This document shows positions 25,845-34,595 of a stretch of DNA of 64,000 nucleotides, in pieces. Each line of letters starts with the position of its first letter. Position 1 is the first letter of the stretch. The DNA is from Nonomuraea rhodomycinica (GTDB lineage Bacteria; Actinomycetota; Actinomycetes; Streptosporangiales; Streptosporangiaceae): contig NZ_JABWGO010000004.1 in the NCBI RefSeq assembly GCF_013363995.1, forward strand, positions 124,001 to 188,000. The letters run 5' to 3'. Below the pieces are notes generated by a model. It was not told where the DNA came from and made no database searches. It saw nothing but the letters and a program-made list of their open reading frames with translations. A program made the position numbers and the translations under genes.

Positions 25845-26204
25845 TCAGTCGGCTCGTGGGCGGCTCAGCGTGGACATGCCCCACAGCTCGGCGATGCGCC
25901 CGTCGCGTACGCGGAAGATCTCCAGCATCGCGGCCGGCGGCCGCCCGTCGCCGTCCGGCAGGCCGCGCAGCGTCGTGCGCACGGCCGCCCGGTCCCCGTC
26001 CACGAGCAGGTCCTCGACCTCGACCCTGATGCCGGGGAACATGGCGTGCATCCCCGACCAGGCCCGCTTGACGCTCTCGGGGCCGACCGTGCCCAGGGGG
26101 TGGCTGACGAAGTCCGCCGCGAAGATCTCGTCGGCGGCGCGCACGTCACGGGTGTTGAACGCCTCGTACATCCGCCGCGCGACGGCGCGCACGTGATCGG
26201 TCAC
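25845..26204 (-). CDS. SnoaL-like/ester cyclase family protein
   Basis: A 119-residue NTF2-like protein: YEAFNTRDVRAADEIFAADFVSHPL ... GMHAMFPGIRVEVEDLLVDGDRAAVR (quoted in part), the usual pattern of SnoaL-related cyclases and detoxifying enzymes. I prefer the GTG at 26204, which has AGGAGGGG five bases upstream and starts just beyond the MarR stop; a longer reading frame exists but lacks such a site. It is likely in an operon with the MarR regulator and the YCII protein. Confidence 0.8.
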   Translation of the reverse strand: MTDHVRAVARRMYEAFNTRDVRAADEIFAADFVSHPLGTVGPESVKRAWSGMHAMFPGIRVEVEDLLVDGDRAAVRTTLRGLPDGDGRPPAAMLEIFRVRDGRIAELWGMSTLSRPRAD

Positions 26205-26205
26205 C

Positions 26206-26655
26206 TCAGCCCCTCCTGTCGTGGTGCGTCCGCACGTTGGCACGCAGGCGGGCCAGCACCCGCAGGACGGTCTCCCGGTCCCGTGGCGGGACGCCGTCGA
26301 GGAGCCGCGCCTGGTAGAGCCGGTGCGCGTCGGCGAGCCCGGCGGCCGTGCGCTCGCCCGCCGGGGTGAGACGGGCGAGCGTGTAGCGGTTGTCGCGGGG
26401 ATCGAGGCGGCGGGCGACCAGCCCGTCGGCCTCGAACCCCTTGACCAGCCGCGTGACGCTCGCCCCGTCGAGCCCCAGGACCTGCCGCAGGTCGCTGTGG
26501 CTGGTCTCGCCGTGGCGCCACAGCCGCATCAGGATCTGGAGCCGGGGCCGGCTCATGCCCACGTGGTCGGCGAACGCCTGGCGCACCTCCGCGTAGGCGC
26601 CGGTCAGCTCGCGGAAGAACACGTCCTCCGGAGTGTCGTCGGCGCTCTCCGCCAT
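26206..26655 (-). CDS. MarR-family transcriptional regulator
   Basis: A 149-residue winged-helix regulator: SRPRLQILMRLWRHGETSHSDLRQVLGLDGASVTRLVKG is the HTH (quoted in part) and RLDPRDNRYTLARLTPAG the wing. The ATG at 26655 is preferred; an in-frame TTG at 26682 would overlap the putative operator. It leads a three-gene operon and probably represses it through the inverted repeat at 26682-26717. Confidence 0.87.
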   Translation of the reverse strand: MAESADDTPEDVFFRELTGAYAEVRQAFADHVGMSRPRLQILMRLWRHGETSHSDLRQVLGLDGASVTRLVKGFEADGLVARRLDPRDNRYTLARLTPAGERTAAGLADAHRLYQARLLDGVPPRDRETVLRVLARLRANVRTHHDRRG

Positions 26656-26681
26656 CGGCCCGCCTTCCCTTGATCTAGCCA

Positions 26682-26717
26682 ACCATTGTCATCATCAAGA
26701 GTTGTGATGTCAACGGT
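26682..26717. promoter_or_regulatory. Inverted repeat, candidate MarR operator
   Basis: ACCATTGTCATCA (26682-26694) and TGATGTCAACGGT (26705-26717) match as inverted repeats at 11 of 13 positions with a 10-base spacer. The dyad lies immediately upstream of the MarR gene start and between that operon and the 3' end of the TetR gene. Autoregulation by the MarR protein is the natural reading. Confidence 0.6.
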
Positions 26718-26730
26718 GGCCGCCGGCCCG

Positions 26731-27288
26731 TCACTTCTCGGCGAGAGCCACCAGGGCTCGCAGGCCCTCCAGCACCTCAGCCGCCGTGGGAGCGCTGTCC
26801 GGGTCGCTGAGGCACTGGATCATCAGGCCGGACATCAGCGCCATCTGCACCATGCCGACAGTGCGGACGGCCCGCTCCGGGACCTCGTCCTCCGGCGTGT
26901 TCTCCAGGATCGCGGCCATGCCGCGGCGGCCCTCCCGCGTGCCCTGGGCGAGCTGGTCGCGAAGGTCGGGGCGGCGCTGGGCCTGCAGGAAGAGCTCCAC
27001 GGAGGCCAGCCAGAGGGCGTGGTTGTCGGCGAACTGCCCGAGCAGGTTCTCCCACATGCCGACGAGGCCGACGTCCGGGTCGATCGCCCGGCCCATCGTG
27101 TCGCCCCACTCGTCGAGCAGCGCGAACAGGGCCTGGTTGAGCAGTTTCTCCCGCGACCCGTAGTGGTAGCCGATGGCCGCCATGTTGACTCCGGCGGCTG
27201 AGGCGATGTCGCGGACGCTGGAGCGGTCGTAACCCTTCTCCAGCAGACAGCGCTTCGCGGCGGCGAAGAGATCTTCCCGGTTCCCCAT
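26731..27288 (-). CDS. TetR/AcrR-family transcriptional regulator
   Basis: A 185-residue TetR protein with the HTH SSVRDIASAAGVNMAAIGYHYGSREKLL (quoted in part) and a variable ligand domain. The ATG at 27288 gives a normal family length; an in-frame ATG at 27318 overlaps a palindrome and has no ribosome site. It diverges from the secreted carboxylesterase gene and likely represses both through the palindromes at 27317-27342. Confidence 0.88.
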   Translation of the reverse strand: MGNREDLFAAAKRCLLEKGYDRSSVRDIASAAGVNMAAIGYHYGSREKLLNQALFALLDEWGDTMGRAIDPDVGLVGMWENLLGQFADNHALWLASVELFLQAQRRPDLRDQLAQGTREGRRGMAAILENTPEDEVPERAVRTVGMVQMALMSGLMIQCLSDPDSAPTAAEVLEGLRALVALAEK

Positions 27289-27316
27289 GCCCCCGAGCGT
27301 AGCAGAGGATTTATTC

Positions 27317-27342
27317 ATGCGAACGCATTATGCGATCGCATA
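27317..27342. promoter_or_regulatory. Two adjacent palindromes, candidate TetR operator
   Basis: ATGCGAACGCAT (27317-27328) is followed directly by the perfect palindrome TATGCGATCGCATA (27329-27342). They sit between the TetR gene and the carboxylesterase gene, where a repressor would block both promoters. Similar dyads of ATGCG/CGCAT type are common for TetR dimers. Confidence 0.65.
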
Positions 27343-27399
27343 AAAACGAGGTACGGTCAGCGAGACAGCGGGATGAGTCATCGGAACGAGGAGAGATCA

Positions 27400-28926
27400 G
27401 TGCGCAAGCAGACGATGGTGACGTTGGGGCTCGTCGGCGGGCTCGTGACGGCCGCGCCCGCGGTCGCCGCGCCCGTCCAGGAGGCCGCACCGGTGGTCAG
27501 GACCGCGGACGGCCTGGTGAGAGGAGTGGCCGGAGCGCAGGTGCGCAGCTTCCAGGGCATCCCGTACGCGGCGCCGCCCGTGGGCGAGCGGCGCTGGACC
27601 TCGCCCGCGCCGATCACCCCGTGGAGCGGCGTGCGCGACGCCACGTCTCCCGGCGGGGCGTGCGCGCAGCCGGTGGGTTACCCGATCGGGGTCCCCAGCG
27701 ACAACGAGGACTGTCTGTACCTCAACGTCACCGCCCCCGCCCGCGCGACGGGCCGGCTGCCGGTGATCGTCTGGATCCACGGCGGCAGCATGATGTACGG
27801 CACGGGCGACATGTACGGCCCGCGACGGCTGGCCGCGGGCGGTGCCGTCGTCGTGTCCATGAACTACCGCCTGGGCGTCATGGGGTTCCTCGCGAACGAC
27901 GCGGTCGGCGGCGGGGCGAGCTTCGGCCTGGAGGACCAGCAGGCGGCCCTGCGCTGGGTCCGCAAGAACATCGCGGCCTTCGGCGGCGACCCCCGGAACG
28001 TCACCATCGCCGGCCAGTCCGGCGGCGGGTACGCGGTCTGCGACCACCTGGCGTCCCCGCGCTCGGCCGGGCTCTTCGCCCGGGCGATCGTCCAGAGCGC
28101 GCCGTGCGCCACCGACGGCTCCCGCACCATGGCCGAGGCGAAGGCCGACAGCGACCGTGTGGTCAAGGCGGTCGGCTGCGACGGGGAGGGGGACGTGGCG
28201 GCGTGCCTGCGCCGTGTCCCGATCGCGTCCCTGCTGAAGGCGTACGGCCCGTTCAACGAGCCGCGGCCCGTCTCGGGGACCCCCGTTCTGCCGCTCAGCC
28301 CCGCCGAGGCCCTGCGCACCGGCCGGTTCAACCGCGTGCCCGTCCTGGTCGGCGTCGACCACGACGAGGAGAACGGCAGAGTCCTCGGCCTGGAGCTCGC
28401 CCCGGGCGGGGCGCCCATGAAGGACGAGGAGTACGAGCCGGCCGTCAGGAAGCAGTTCGGCGACCGCGCCGACGAGGTGCTCCGGCGCTACCCGTTGAGC
28501 AGGTACGACTCCGCCGGTCAGGCGCTGGCCGCGCTCCGCACCGACTCGGCGTGGTCGGTCCCGTCGTTCGACACCGCCGGGATGCTGGCTCGCTGGACGC
28601 CCACGCGGATGTACGAGTTCGCCGAGCGGGACACGCCCTGGTTCGCCGGCTACCCCGCTCCGAGCTTCCCCGCCCGTGCCCAGCACATGGCCGAACTGCC
28701 CTACATCTTCGACATGAAGCTGTTCGACGCGCTGACCCCCGCGCAGGCCCGGCTCGGTGACCGGCTGATCGGACTGTGGACCGGCTTCGCCGGCGACGGC
28801 CGGACGGGCTGGCCCTCGTTCCGGGACGGACGGTACGTGCAGTCGCTGACCTCGGGCGCGTGGCGCCGCACCGCGTTCGCCGCGGACCACGACTACCGCT
28901 TCTGGAAGAGCCTGCCCGCCGCGTGA
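27400..28926 (+). CDS. Secreted type B carboxylesterase
   Basis: A 508-residue secreted esterase. The GTG at 27400 has GAGGAGAG upstream and gives a signal peptide (VRKQTMVTLGLVGGLV ... AVAA). Family landmarks are FQGIPYAAPPVG, EDCLYLNV, VIVWIHGGS (oxyanion hole), YRLGVMGFL and GQSGGG, with the nucleophile Ser in place of the more usual GESAGG context. The acid lies in DHDEENG and the His in AQHMAEL. Substrate unknown; regulation by the divergent TetR is likely. Confidence 0.9.
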   Translation: MRKQTMVTLGLVGGLVTAAPAVAAPVQEAAPVVRTADGLVRGVAGAQVRSFQGIPYAAPPVGERRWTSPAPITPWSGVRDATSPGGACAQPVGYPIGVPSDNEDCLYLNVTAPARATGRLPVIVWIHGGSMMYGTGDMYGPRRLAAGGAVVVSMNYRLGVMGFLANDAVGGGASFGLEDQQAALRWVRKNIAAFGGDPRNVTIAGQSGGGYAVCDHLASPRSAGLFARAIVQSAPCATDGSRTMAEAKADSDRVVKAVGCDGEGDVAACLRRVPIASLLKAYGPFNEPRPVSGTPVLPLSPAEALRTGRFNRVPVLVGVDHDEENGRVLGLELAPGGAPMKDEEYEPAVRKQFGDRADEVLRRYPLSRYDSAGQALAALRTDSAWSVPSFDTAGMLARWTPTRMYEFAERDTPWFAGYPAPSFPARAQHMAELPYIFDMKLFDALTPAQARLGDRLIGLWTGFAGDGRTGWPSFRDGRYVQSLTSGAWRRTAFAADHDYRFWKSLPAA

Positions 28927-28954
28927 AGCCACGCCGCCCAAGCCCCTGGTGGCC

Positions 28955-28997
28955 GGGACGGGCGCGGCCTTCGCACCGTGGAGGCCGCGCCCGTCCC
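28955..28997. terminator. Perfect 16-bp stem-loop terminator
   Basis: The arm at 28955-28970 (GGGACGGGCGCGGCCT) is perfectly complementary to 28982-28997, with an 11-base loop. It lies 28 bases after the carboxylesterase stop and before the oppositely oriented GntR gene, so it may act in both directions. No long T-tract follows, as is common in actinobacteria. Confidence 0.7.
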
Positions 28998-29175
28998 GTC
29001 ACCGATCCGCTCCCTTCTCGGCAGTACGCCCGAACCGAACGCCCGAAGACTCGACCCCGGAGGTCCGCCGTCTCGCCCGAGAGGCCGCCGGACCCCGTCG
29101 GCGGGATCGTCTTCGCGTGGAGATACGGCCACGGACGCGCTCCGGCTCAATACGGGGGAGATGTCCCGGGAAATC

Positions 29176-29892
29176 TCACTGCGGGGGCGGCGGGAGGCGC
29201 TCCAGGCGGTTGCGCACGCCCTCGAAGTGGGCCTGGACCGCGGCCGTGGCCGCCGCCCGGTCGCCGGCCGTGACCGCCGTCAGGATGTCGCGGTGTCGCC
29301 TGGCCACGTCCTCGGGCGTCTCGTCGGGCGTGCCGAGCTGGTCGCGGAGCTGGTGGTAGACGTCCCAGAACGCGCCGAGGAGCTGGCTGACCAGCGGGTT
29401 GCCGAGCGGCCGGTAGAGCAGGTCGTGGAAGAGCCGGTCGGTCTCCGGCGGGACCTCGCCGACCTCGGCCTCGGCCTCCATGCGCGCCATCACCTCGGCC
29501 ACCGGCCCGAGGTCGGCCGCCGCGCCGAGATCGATGAGGCGCAGCACCAGGCCGCTCTCCAGCACCTCCCGGATGTCGGTCAGGTGGCCGAGGTGGTTGC
29601 GCCCGTCCTGGAGCGTGATGCGGCTGTGGAACGCCAGCTCGTCCACCAGTCCGGCCAGCGACATGCGCCCGACGAACATGCCGAAGCCGTGACGGATCTC
29701 CACGATGCCCACCGCCTGCAGCGCCTTCAGGGCCTCCCGCACGGAGTTGCGGCTGATGGCCAGCTCCTCCATCAGCTCCGACTCGGTCGGCAGCGGGTCG
29801 CCCGCGACCAGCCCGCGCCTGAGAATCAGGTCCTTGACGCCCTCCTGGGCCTCCACGGCCCGGCTGAGCCGGGCGCGCGGGACAGTCGTCAT
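29176..29892 (-). CDS. FadR-subfamily GntR transcriptional regulator
   Basis: A 238-residue regulator: winged HTH (LPTESELMEELAISRNSVREALK, quoted in part; then GIVEIRHGFGMFVG) and a C-terminal FCD ligand domain with Asp/His residues (TDIREVLESG, DRLFHDLLYRPLGNP, RRHRDILTAV) that usually bind metal and an organic acid. GAGAGGGA precedes the ATG. It diverges from an ABC transporter/aldolase operon and probably represses it via the GGACAT dyad at 29992-30006. Confidence 0.9.
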   Translation of the reverse strand: MTTVPRARLSRAVEAQEGVKDLILRRGLVAGDPLPTESELMEELAISRNSVREALKALQAVGIVEIRHGFGMFVGRMSLAGLVDELAFHSRITLQDGRNHLGHLTDIREVLESGLVLRLIDLGAAADLGPVAEVMARMEAEAEVGEVPPETDRLFHDLLYRPLGNPLVSQLLGAFWDVYHQLRDQLGTPDETPEDVARRHRDILTAVTAGDRAAATAAVQAHFEGVRNRLERLPPPPQ

Positions 29893-29942
29893 GAAAAATC
29901 CCTCTCTGGTAGGCGCTTAGGTAACATTCCGGAAATCTCCTG

Positions 29943-29972
29943 TTGACCTCAAGCGGCTCCCCCCTCTAGCGT
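29943..29972 (+). promoter_or_regulatory. Candidate promoter of the family-5 ABC transporter operon
   Basis: TTGACC (29943-29948) and TAGCGT (29967-29972) are separated by 18 bases and fit a housekeeping -35/-10 pair pointing at the solute-binding protein gene. Transcription would start near 29979, just before the GntR-type dyad. Confidence 0.45.
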
Positions 29973-29991
29973 CCACGTTACCCACAACATA

Positions 29992-30006
29992 GGACATGGG
30001 ATGTCC
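29992..30006. promoter_or_regulatory. GGACAT-N3-ATGTCC dyad, candidate GntR operator
   Basis: A perfect 6-base inverted repeat with a 3-base spacer, GGACATGGGATGTCC. It lies just downstream of the predicted transcription start of the ABC operon, where a repressor would act as a roadblock. The divergent FadR-type GntR protein is the likely binder. Confidence 0.6.
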
Positions 30007-30072
30007 CACGTTCTACCCATCGAGCCGCATCCAGCAAAGTGCGCGCACTCACCTGTACTTCAGGAGGCATCC

Positions 30073-31680
30073 GTGAGCCCTGACCTCAGCCGCCGCGACT
30101 TCCTGCGTTACAGCGGAGCAACGGGGGCCGCGGCGTTCATCGCGGCCACCCTCTCCGCCTGTTCCGGGGGCCCGGCCTCCACCGGCTCGGTCGGGGCGGG
30201 CTCGAACAAGGATCTCATCACCGCCGTCATCGGGTACGGGAACGACCAAAGCTGGGACCCCACCCAGACCGCCTCGGCCTTCGCCATGGCCGGCATCACC
30301 CACGTCTACGAGGGCCTGCTCGACACCGACCCGATCACCCGCGAACCGTACCCGGCGCTGGCGACCGCGCTGCCGTCCGACCTGAACGCGACGAGCTGGA
30401 AGTTCACCCTGCGCGAGGGCGCCAAGTGGCACGACGGGCAGCCCGTCACCGCCGACGACGTCGTCTTCACCTACCAGCGCGTCCTCGACCCCGAGGCGAA
30501 CGTCCTCGTCGGCAACTTCTTCCGCTCCTGGCTCCAGGAGGTCAAGAAGGTCGACGACAGGACCGTCGAGCTGGTCTTCAAGTTCGCCTTCCCGGACGCC
30601 GCCCCCCGGCTCACGATCGCCAAGATCATGCCCAAGCACGTCTTCGGGCAGCCGGGCGCCTGGGACGCCGCCAAGGGCGGCAAGGCCGTCGGGTCCGGCC
30701 CGTACAAGCTGACCGCGCACAACCCGAAGTCCAACACCACGTTCGAGGCGTTCGACGGCTACAACGGCCCCCGCCCCGCCGCCGCCAAGAAGATGAACTG
30801 GCTGAGCATCGTCGACGCCTCCGCCCGCGTCGCCAAGATCTCCGGCGCCTCCGCCGAGGCGCAGATCGCCGACAACATCCCGTACGCCAACGTCGACCAG
30901 CTCAAGCAGCAGGGCCTCACGGTCGAGGGCGGCGCCGGCATGAACCACCTGTTCCTCATGTTCAACACCGGCGCCAAGCCGTTCGACGACGTCCGCGTCC
31001 GCCAGGCGCTGCACTACGCCATCGACAAGAAGAAGCTCATCGACGTGGCGCTCAAGGGCCACGGCACCGCCTCCAGCTCGTTCCTCAACGAGGGCCACCC
31101 CGACCACAAGCGGGCCGCGGTCGTCTACGACTACGACCCCGACAAGGCCAAGGCGCTGCTCAAGGAGGCCGGCGTCGCCAACCTGACGGTCAACCTCATG
31201 TCGGTGAACGTGAGCTGGCTCGTGGACTGCCTGCCCACCATCGCCGCCTCCTGGGAGGCCATCGGCGTCAAGACCACGCTGGAGCCGCAGGACACGGCCG
31301 CCCTGTTCGCCAAGATGGACCAGTTCCAGGACTACCAGGTGGTCGCCGCCGCCTCGAACCCCAACCAGTTCGGCATGGACGCCGACCTGATCATGCGTTA
31401 CAACTACGTCTCCGGCGGCCTGTGGATGAAGTACAGCCACTTCGAGGGCAGCAAGGAGGCCAAGGCGCTGTTCGCCCAGATGGACCAGGCCACCAAGGAG
31501 CCCGACAAGGCGAAGAAGACCGAGCTGCTGCACAAGTACCTCGACCTGATCGCCGAACAGGCCGTCGTCTACCCGGTCGTCCACACCGAGCTGATGACCG
31601 CCTGGGACCCGAAGAAGCTCACCGGCGTGCGCGCCCAGCCGTACCCGGGGATCAACCTGCTCCAGACCAAGCGCGTCTGA
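30073..31680 (+). CDS. ABC transporter family-5 solute-binding lipoprotein (Tat-exported)
   Basis: A 535-residue SBP_bac_5 protein. The GTG at 30073 has AGGAGG seven bases upstream; it yields a twin-arginine signal (SRRDFLRYSG) ending in a lipobox LSAC. The body shows THVYEGLLD, WKFTLREGAKWHDGQPVTADDVVFTY (quoted in part) and VRQALHYAIDKKKLI, all typical of oligopeptide/dipeptide-type binders. A longer frame from an ATG at 30001 lies within the operator and is unlikely. It captures the substrate of the transporter encoded by the next three genes. Confidence 0.92.
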   Translation: MSPDLSRRDFLRYSGATGAAAFIAATLSACSGGPASTGSVGAGSNKDLITAVIGYGNDQSWDPTQTASAFAMAGITHVYEGLLDTDPITREPYPALATALPSDLNATSWKFTLREGAKWHDGQPVTADDVVFTYQRVLDPEANVLVGNFFRSWLQEVKKVDDRTVELVFKFAFPDAAPRLTIAKIMPKHVFGQPGAWDAAKGGKAVGSGPYKLTAHNPKSNTTFEAFDGYNGPRPAAAKKMNWLSIVDASARVAKISGASAEAQIADNIPYANVDQLKQQGLTVEGGAGMNHLFLMFNTGAKPFDDVRVRQALHYAIDKKKLIDVALKGHGTASSSFLNEGHPDHKRAAVVYDYDPDKAKALLKEAGVANLTVNLMSVNVSWLVDCLPTIAASWEAIGVKTTLEPQDTAALFAKMDQFQDYQVVAAASNPNQFGMDADLIMRYNYVSGGLWMKYSHFEGSKEAKALFAQMDQATKEPDKAKKTELLHKYLDLIAEQAVVYPVVHTELMTAWDPKKLTGVRAQPYPGINLLQTKRV

Positions 31681-31686
31681 GCCGCC

Positions 31687-32646
31687 ATGGTCCTCGTCGC
31701 CCGCCTGCTCGCCCGGCGCGTCCTCATCCTGGTGCCCCTGGTCCTGGGGGTCGTCGCGTTCGTCTTCATCGTGATGCGCTTCTCCAACAACAAGCCGGAG
31801 TACGCGTACTTCCAGGGCGCGAACCCGACCCCCGAGCAGATCCACCAGTTCCAGCTCGAGAACGGCCTGCTCGACCCGCTGCCGCTGCGCTACCTGCGCT
31901 TCGTCGCCGACCTGGCGCGCGGGGACATGGGCACCAGCGTGCTCACCCGCAAGCCGGTCATCGAGTCGGTGACGACGGCGCTGCCGCTGACGCTCCAGCT
32001 CACCTTCCTCGGCCTGGCCGTGGCCGTCGTGCTGGCGCTGGTCTTCGGCGTGACCGCCGCGCTGTTCCGCGACCGCTGGCCGGACCAGGTCATCCGCGTC
32101 GTGTCGCTGGTGGGCGTCGCGGCGCCGGCGTTCTGGCTGGCGCTGCTGCTGATCCAGTGGCTGGCGGTCGGCGAGGGCCTGTTCCCGACCGGCGGCTACA
32201 TCAATCCCGCCGACTCCTTCACCGGCTGGCTGCGCTCGATGACGCTGCCCGCCCTGTCGCTGTCGCTGCCGGTCGCCGCGCAGCTCACCCGCGTCATCCG
32301 CACCTCCATGGTCGAGGAGCTGGACCGCGACTACGTGCGCACGGCCATCGGCAGCGGCCTGCCGCCCGTCGTCGTGGTCGGCCGCAACGTGCTGCGCAAC
32401 GCGCTCATCAACCCGCTGACCGTGCTCGGCCTGCGCATCGGCTACCTCATCGGCGGCACCGTCGTCATCGAGCAGATCTACGGCCTGCCCGGCATGGGCC
32501 AGCTCATGATCAACGCGGTGCGCGACGGCGACCCGGCCGTGGTGCAGGGCGTCGTGCTGACGATCGCGGTCGGCTTCATGGTCGTCAACCTCGCCGTCGA
32601 CATCCTCTACCTGCTCGTCAACCCCCGCCTGAGGAGCGCCGCATGA
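31687..32646 (+). CDS. DppB-like ABC transporter permease
   Basis: A 319-residue permease of the DppB/OppB type: N-terminal helix (LARRVLILVPLVLGVVAFVFI), a large extracytoplasmic loop, then five helices with the EAA-like loop YVRTAIGSGLPPVVVVGRNVLRNALI (quoted in part) and GTVVIEQIYGLPGMGQL. It begins 6 bases after the SBP stop and overlaps the next gene by ATGA. Confidence 0.92.
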   Translation: MVLVARLLARRVLILVPLVLGVVAFVFIVMRFSNNKPEYAYFQGANPTPEQIHQFQLENGLLDPLPLRYLRFVADLARGDMGTSVLTRKPVIESVTTALPLTLQLTFLGLAVAVVLALVFGVTAALFRDRWPDQVIRVVSLVGVAAPAFWLALLLIQWLAVGEGLFPTGGYINPADSFTGWLRSMTLPALSLSLPVAAQLTRVIRTSMVEELDRDYVRTAIGSGLPPVVVVGRNVLRNALINPLTVLGLRIGYLIGGTVVIEQIYGLPGMGQLMINAVRDGDPAVVQGVVLTIAVGFMVVNLAVDILYLLVNPRLRSAA

Positions 32647-34595
32647 GACGTGCCCTGGGGGAGCGCCTGTCCAGGCCCGGCATCGCCTTCCGGCGGCTGC
32701 GCCCGCTGTCGTGGGCCGCCGTCGCCGTCATCGCGCTCGTCGTGCTCGCCGCCGTGCTCGCGCCCTGGATCGCGCCCCACTCCCCGTACGTCCAGGAGGC
32801 CGCCGGCGGCGGCCCGTCCGCCGCGCACTGGATGGGCCTCGACAGCGCCAACCGCGACATCCTGTCCCGGCTGCTGTACGGGGCCCGCTGGTCCCTGATC
32901 ATCGGCCTCGGCGCGACCGGCCTCGCGCTGGTCGCCGGCGCGCTCGTCGGCGCCGTCGCGGCCACCTCCCGCCGGGCCGTGGACGAGACGCTCATGCGGG
33001 TGCTCGACGTCATCATGGCCTTCCCGGGCATCGCGCTGGCCGCCGTGCTGGTCGCCGTGTTCGGCGGCAGCATCCCCGTGCTGGTCATGGCCATCGCGTT
33101 CCTCTACATGCCGTCCGTGGCCCGCGTCGTGCGGGCCAACGTGCTCGCCCAGTACGGCGAGGACTACGTCGCGGCCGAACGCGTCATCGGCGCCCGCACC
33201 CCGCACATCCTGCTGCGGCACGTGGCGGTCAACTGCGCGGCGCCCGTGCTCGTGTTCTGCACCGTCATGGTCGCCGACGCGATCGTGCTGGAGGCGTCGC
33301 TGTCGTTCATCGGCGCCGGCGTCCGCCCCCCGAACCCGTCGTGGGGCAGCGTCATCGCCGACGGCAAGAACCTCGTCCTGCTCGGCGGCTGGTGGGCCAC
33401 CGTCTTCCCCGGCCTGCTCATCCTCGTGACCGTGCTCGCCCTGAACATCCTGTCCGAGGGCGTCTCCGACGCCTGGGCCGCGCCCGCCGCCGGCCGGGCC
33501 GCGCCCGTCGCGGACGACCCCGTGGAGCGCGCCGAGCCCGGCTCCGGCGAGCCCGTCGAGCTGCCCGGGCTGGCCGAGGCCGCCCGCCGCCTCGCCGAGC
33601 GCGCCCGCCCCCTGCCCTCCGGCCCGCCGATCCTGTCGGTGGAACGGCTGCGCATCGGCTTCACCGAGGGCGTCGACATCGTGGACGGCATCGCGTTCGA
33701 CGTACGGCCCGGCGAGGTGCTCGGCCTGGTCGGCGAGTCAGGATGCGGCAAGTCGCTGACCGCCCTGACGATCATGGGCCTGCAGCCTCGCGAGGCCCGC
33801 GTCAGCGGCCATGTCCGCTTCGACCAGAAGGAACTGCTCTCCCTGCCGCGCAAGGCCCGTCGCCGGCTGCTCGGCCACGACATGGCGATGATCTATCAGG
33901 ACGCCCTGTCGTCCCTGAACCCCGCCATGACCATCAAGGCCCAGCTCCGGCAGGTCACCCGCCGCGGCGGCCGGCGCACCCCCGCGGAGCTGCTGGAGCT
34001 GGTCGGCCTCGACGCCGGCCGTACCCTGTCGGCCTACCCCCACGAGCTGTCCGGCGGGCAGCGGCAGCGGGTGCTCATCGCGATGGCGCTGTCGCGCGAG
34101 CCGAAGCTGATCGTCGCCGACGAGCCCACCACCGCGCTCGACGTGACCGTGCAGGCCCAGGTCATCGAGCTGCTGCTGCGCCTGCGCGAGGAGCTGGGGT
34201 TCGCGCTGATCCTCGTCTCCCACGACCTCGCGCTCGTCGCCGACGTCACCGACCGGGTCGTCGTCATGTACGGCGGGCAGATCGTCGAGGCCGGCGCCAC
34301 CCCCGCCCTCGTCGGCGCGCCCGCCCACCACTACGCCCGCGGGCTCCTCGGCTCGGTGCTGTCGCTGGAGTCGGGCGCCGAGCGGCTCACCCAGATCCGC
34401 GGCGTCGTCCCGCCGCCCTCGGGCTTCCCCGCCGGATGCCGGTTCGCCGACCGGTGCCCGATGGCGAGCGCCAGGTGCTGGACCGACGCGCCGCCGCTGG
34501 AGGGCGACGCGCACCGGCACGCGTTCGCCTGCCACCACCCGGCGACCGGACTGCCGGCCGACCTGGAGACCGCGGGGAGTGACCAGCGTGCTTGA
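32643..34595 (+). CDS. Fused DppC-like permease and DppD-like ATPase
   Basis: A 650-residue fusion of two normally separate subunits. Residues about 1-285 form a DppC-type permease (HWMGLDSANRDILSRLLYGAR, quoted in part; EAA loop YVAAERVIGARTPHILLRH). An Ala/Pro-rich linker (about 285-325) leads to a DppD-type ATPase with Walker A GESGCGKS, signature LSGGQRQR, Walker B LIVADEPTTALD and the C-terminal four-Cys region (CRFADRCPMASARC) typical of Opp/Dpp ATPases. The frame is continuous with no stop between the halves. Confidence 0.92.
   Translation: MRRALGERLSRPGIAFRRLRPLSWAAVAVIALVVLAAVLAPWIAPHSPYVQEAAGGGPSAAHWMGLDSANRDILSRLLYGARWSLIIGLGATGLALVAGALVGAVAATSRRAVDETLMRVLDVIMAFPGIALAAVLVAVFGGSIPVLVMAIAFLYMPSVARVVRANVLAQYGEDYVAAERVIGARTPHILLRHVAVNCAAPVLVFCTVMVADAIVLEASLSFIGAGVRPPNPSWGSVIADGKNLVLLGGWWATVFPGLLILVTVLALNILSEGVSDAWAAPAAGRAAPVADDPVERAEPGSGEPVELPGLAEAARRLAERARPLPSGPPILSVERLRIGFTEGVDIVDGIAFDVRPGEVLGLVGESGCGKSLTALTIMGLQPREARVSGHVRFDQKELLSLPRKARRRLLGHDMAMIYQDALSSLNPAMTIKAQLRQVTRRGGRRTPAELLELVGLDAGRTLSAYPHELSGGQRQRVLIAMALSREPKLIVADEPTTALDVTVQAQVIELLLRLREELGFALILVSHDLALVADVTDRVVVMYGGQIVEAGATPALVGAPAHHYARGLLGSVLSLESGAERLTQIRGVVPPPSGFPAGCRFADRCPMASARCWTDAPPLEGDAHRHAFACHHPATGLPADLETAGSDQRA

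Noticed and set aside
28893..29150. Short minus-strand frame over the esterase terminator
   Set aside because: It spans the perfect stem-loop and has no ribosome site or family match.
30001..30072. Upstream ATG as start of the solute-binding protein
   Set aside because: It would place the start inside the GntR-type dyad and put extra residues before the Tat signal; the GTG at 30073 has an AGGAGG site.
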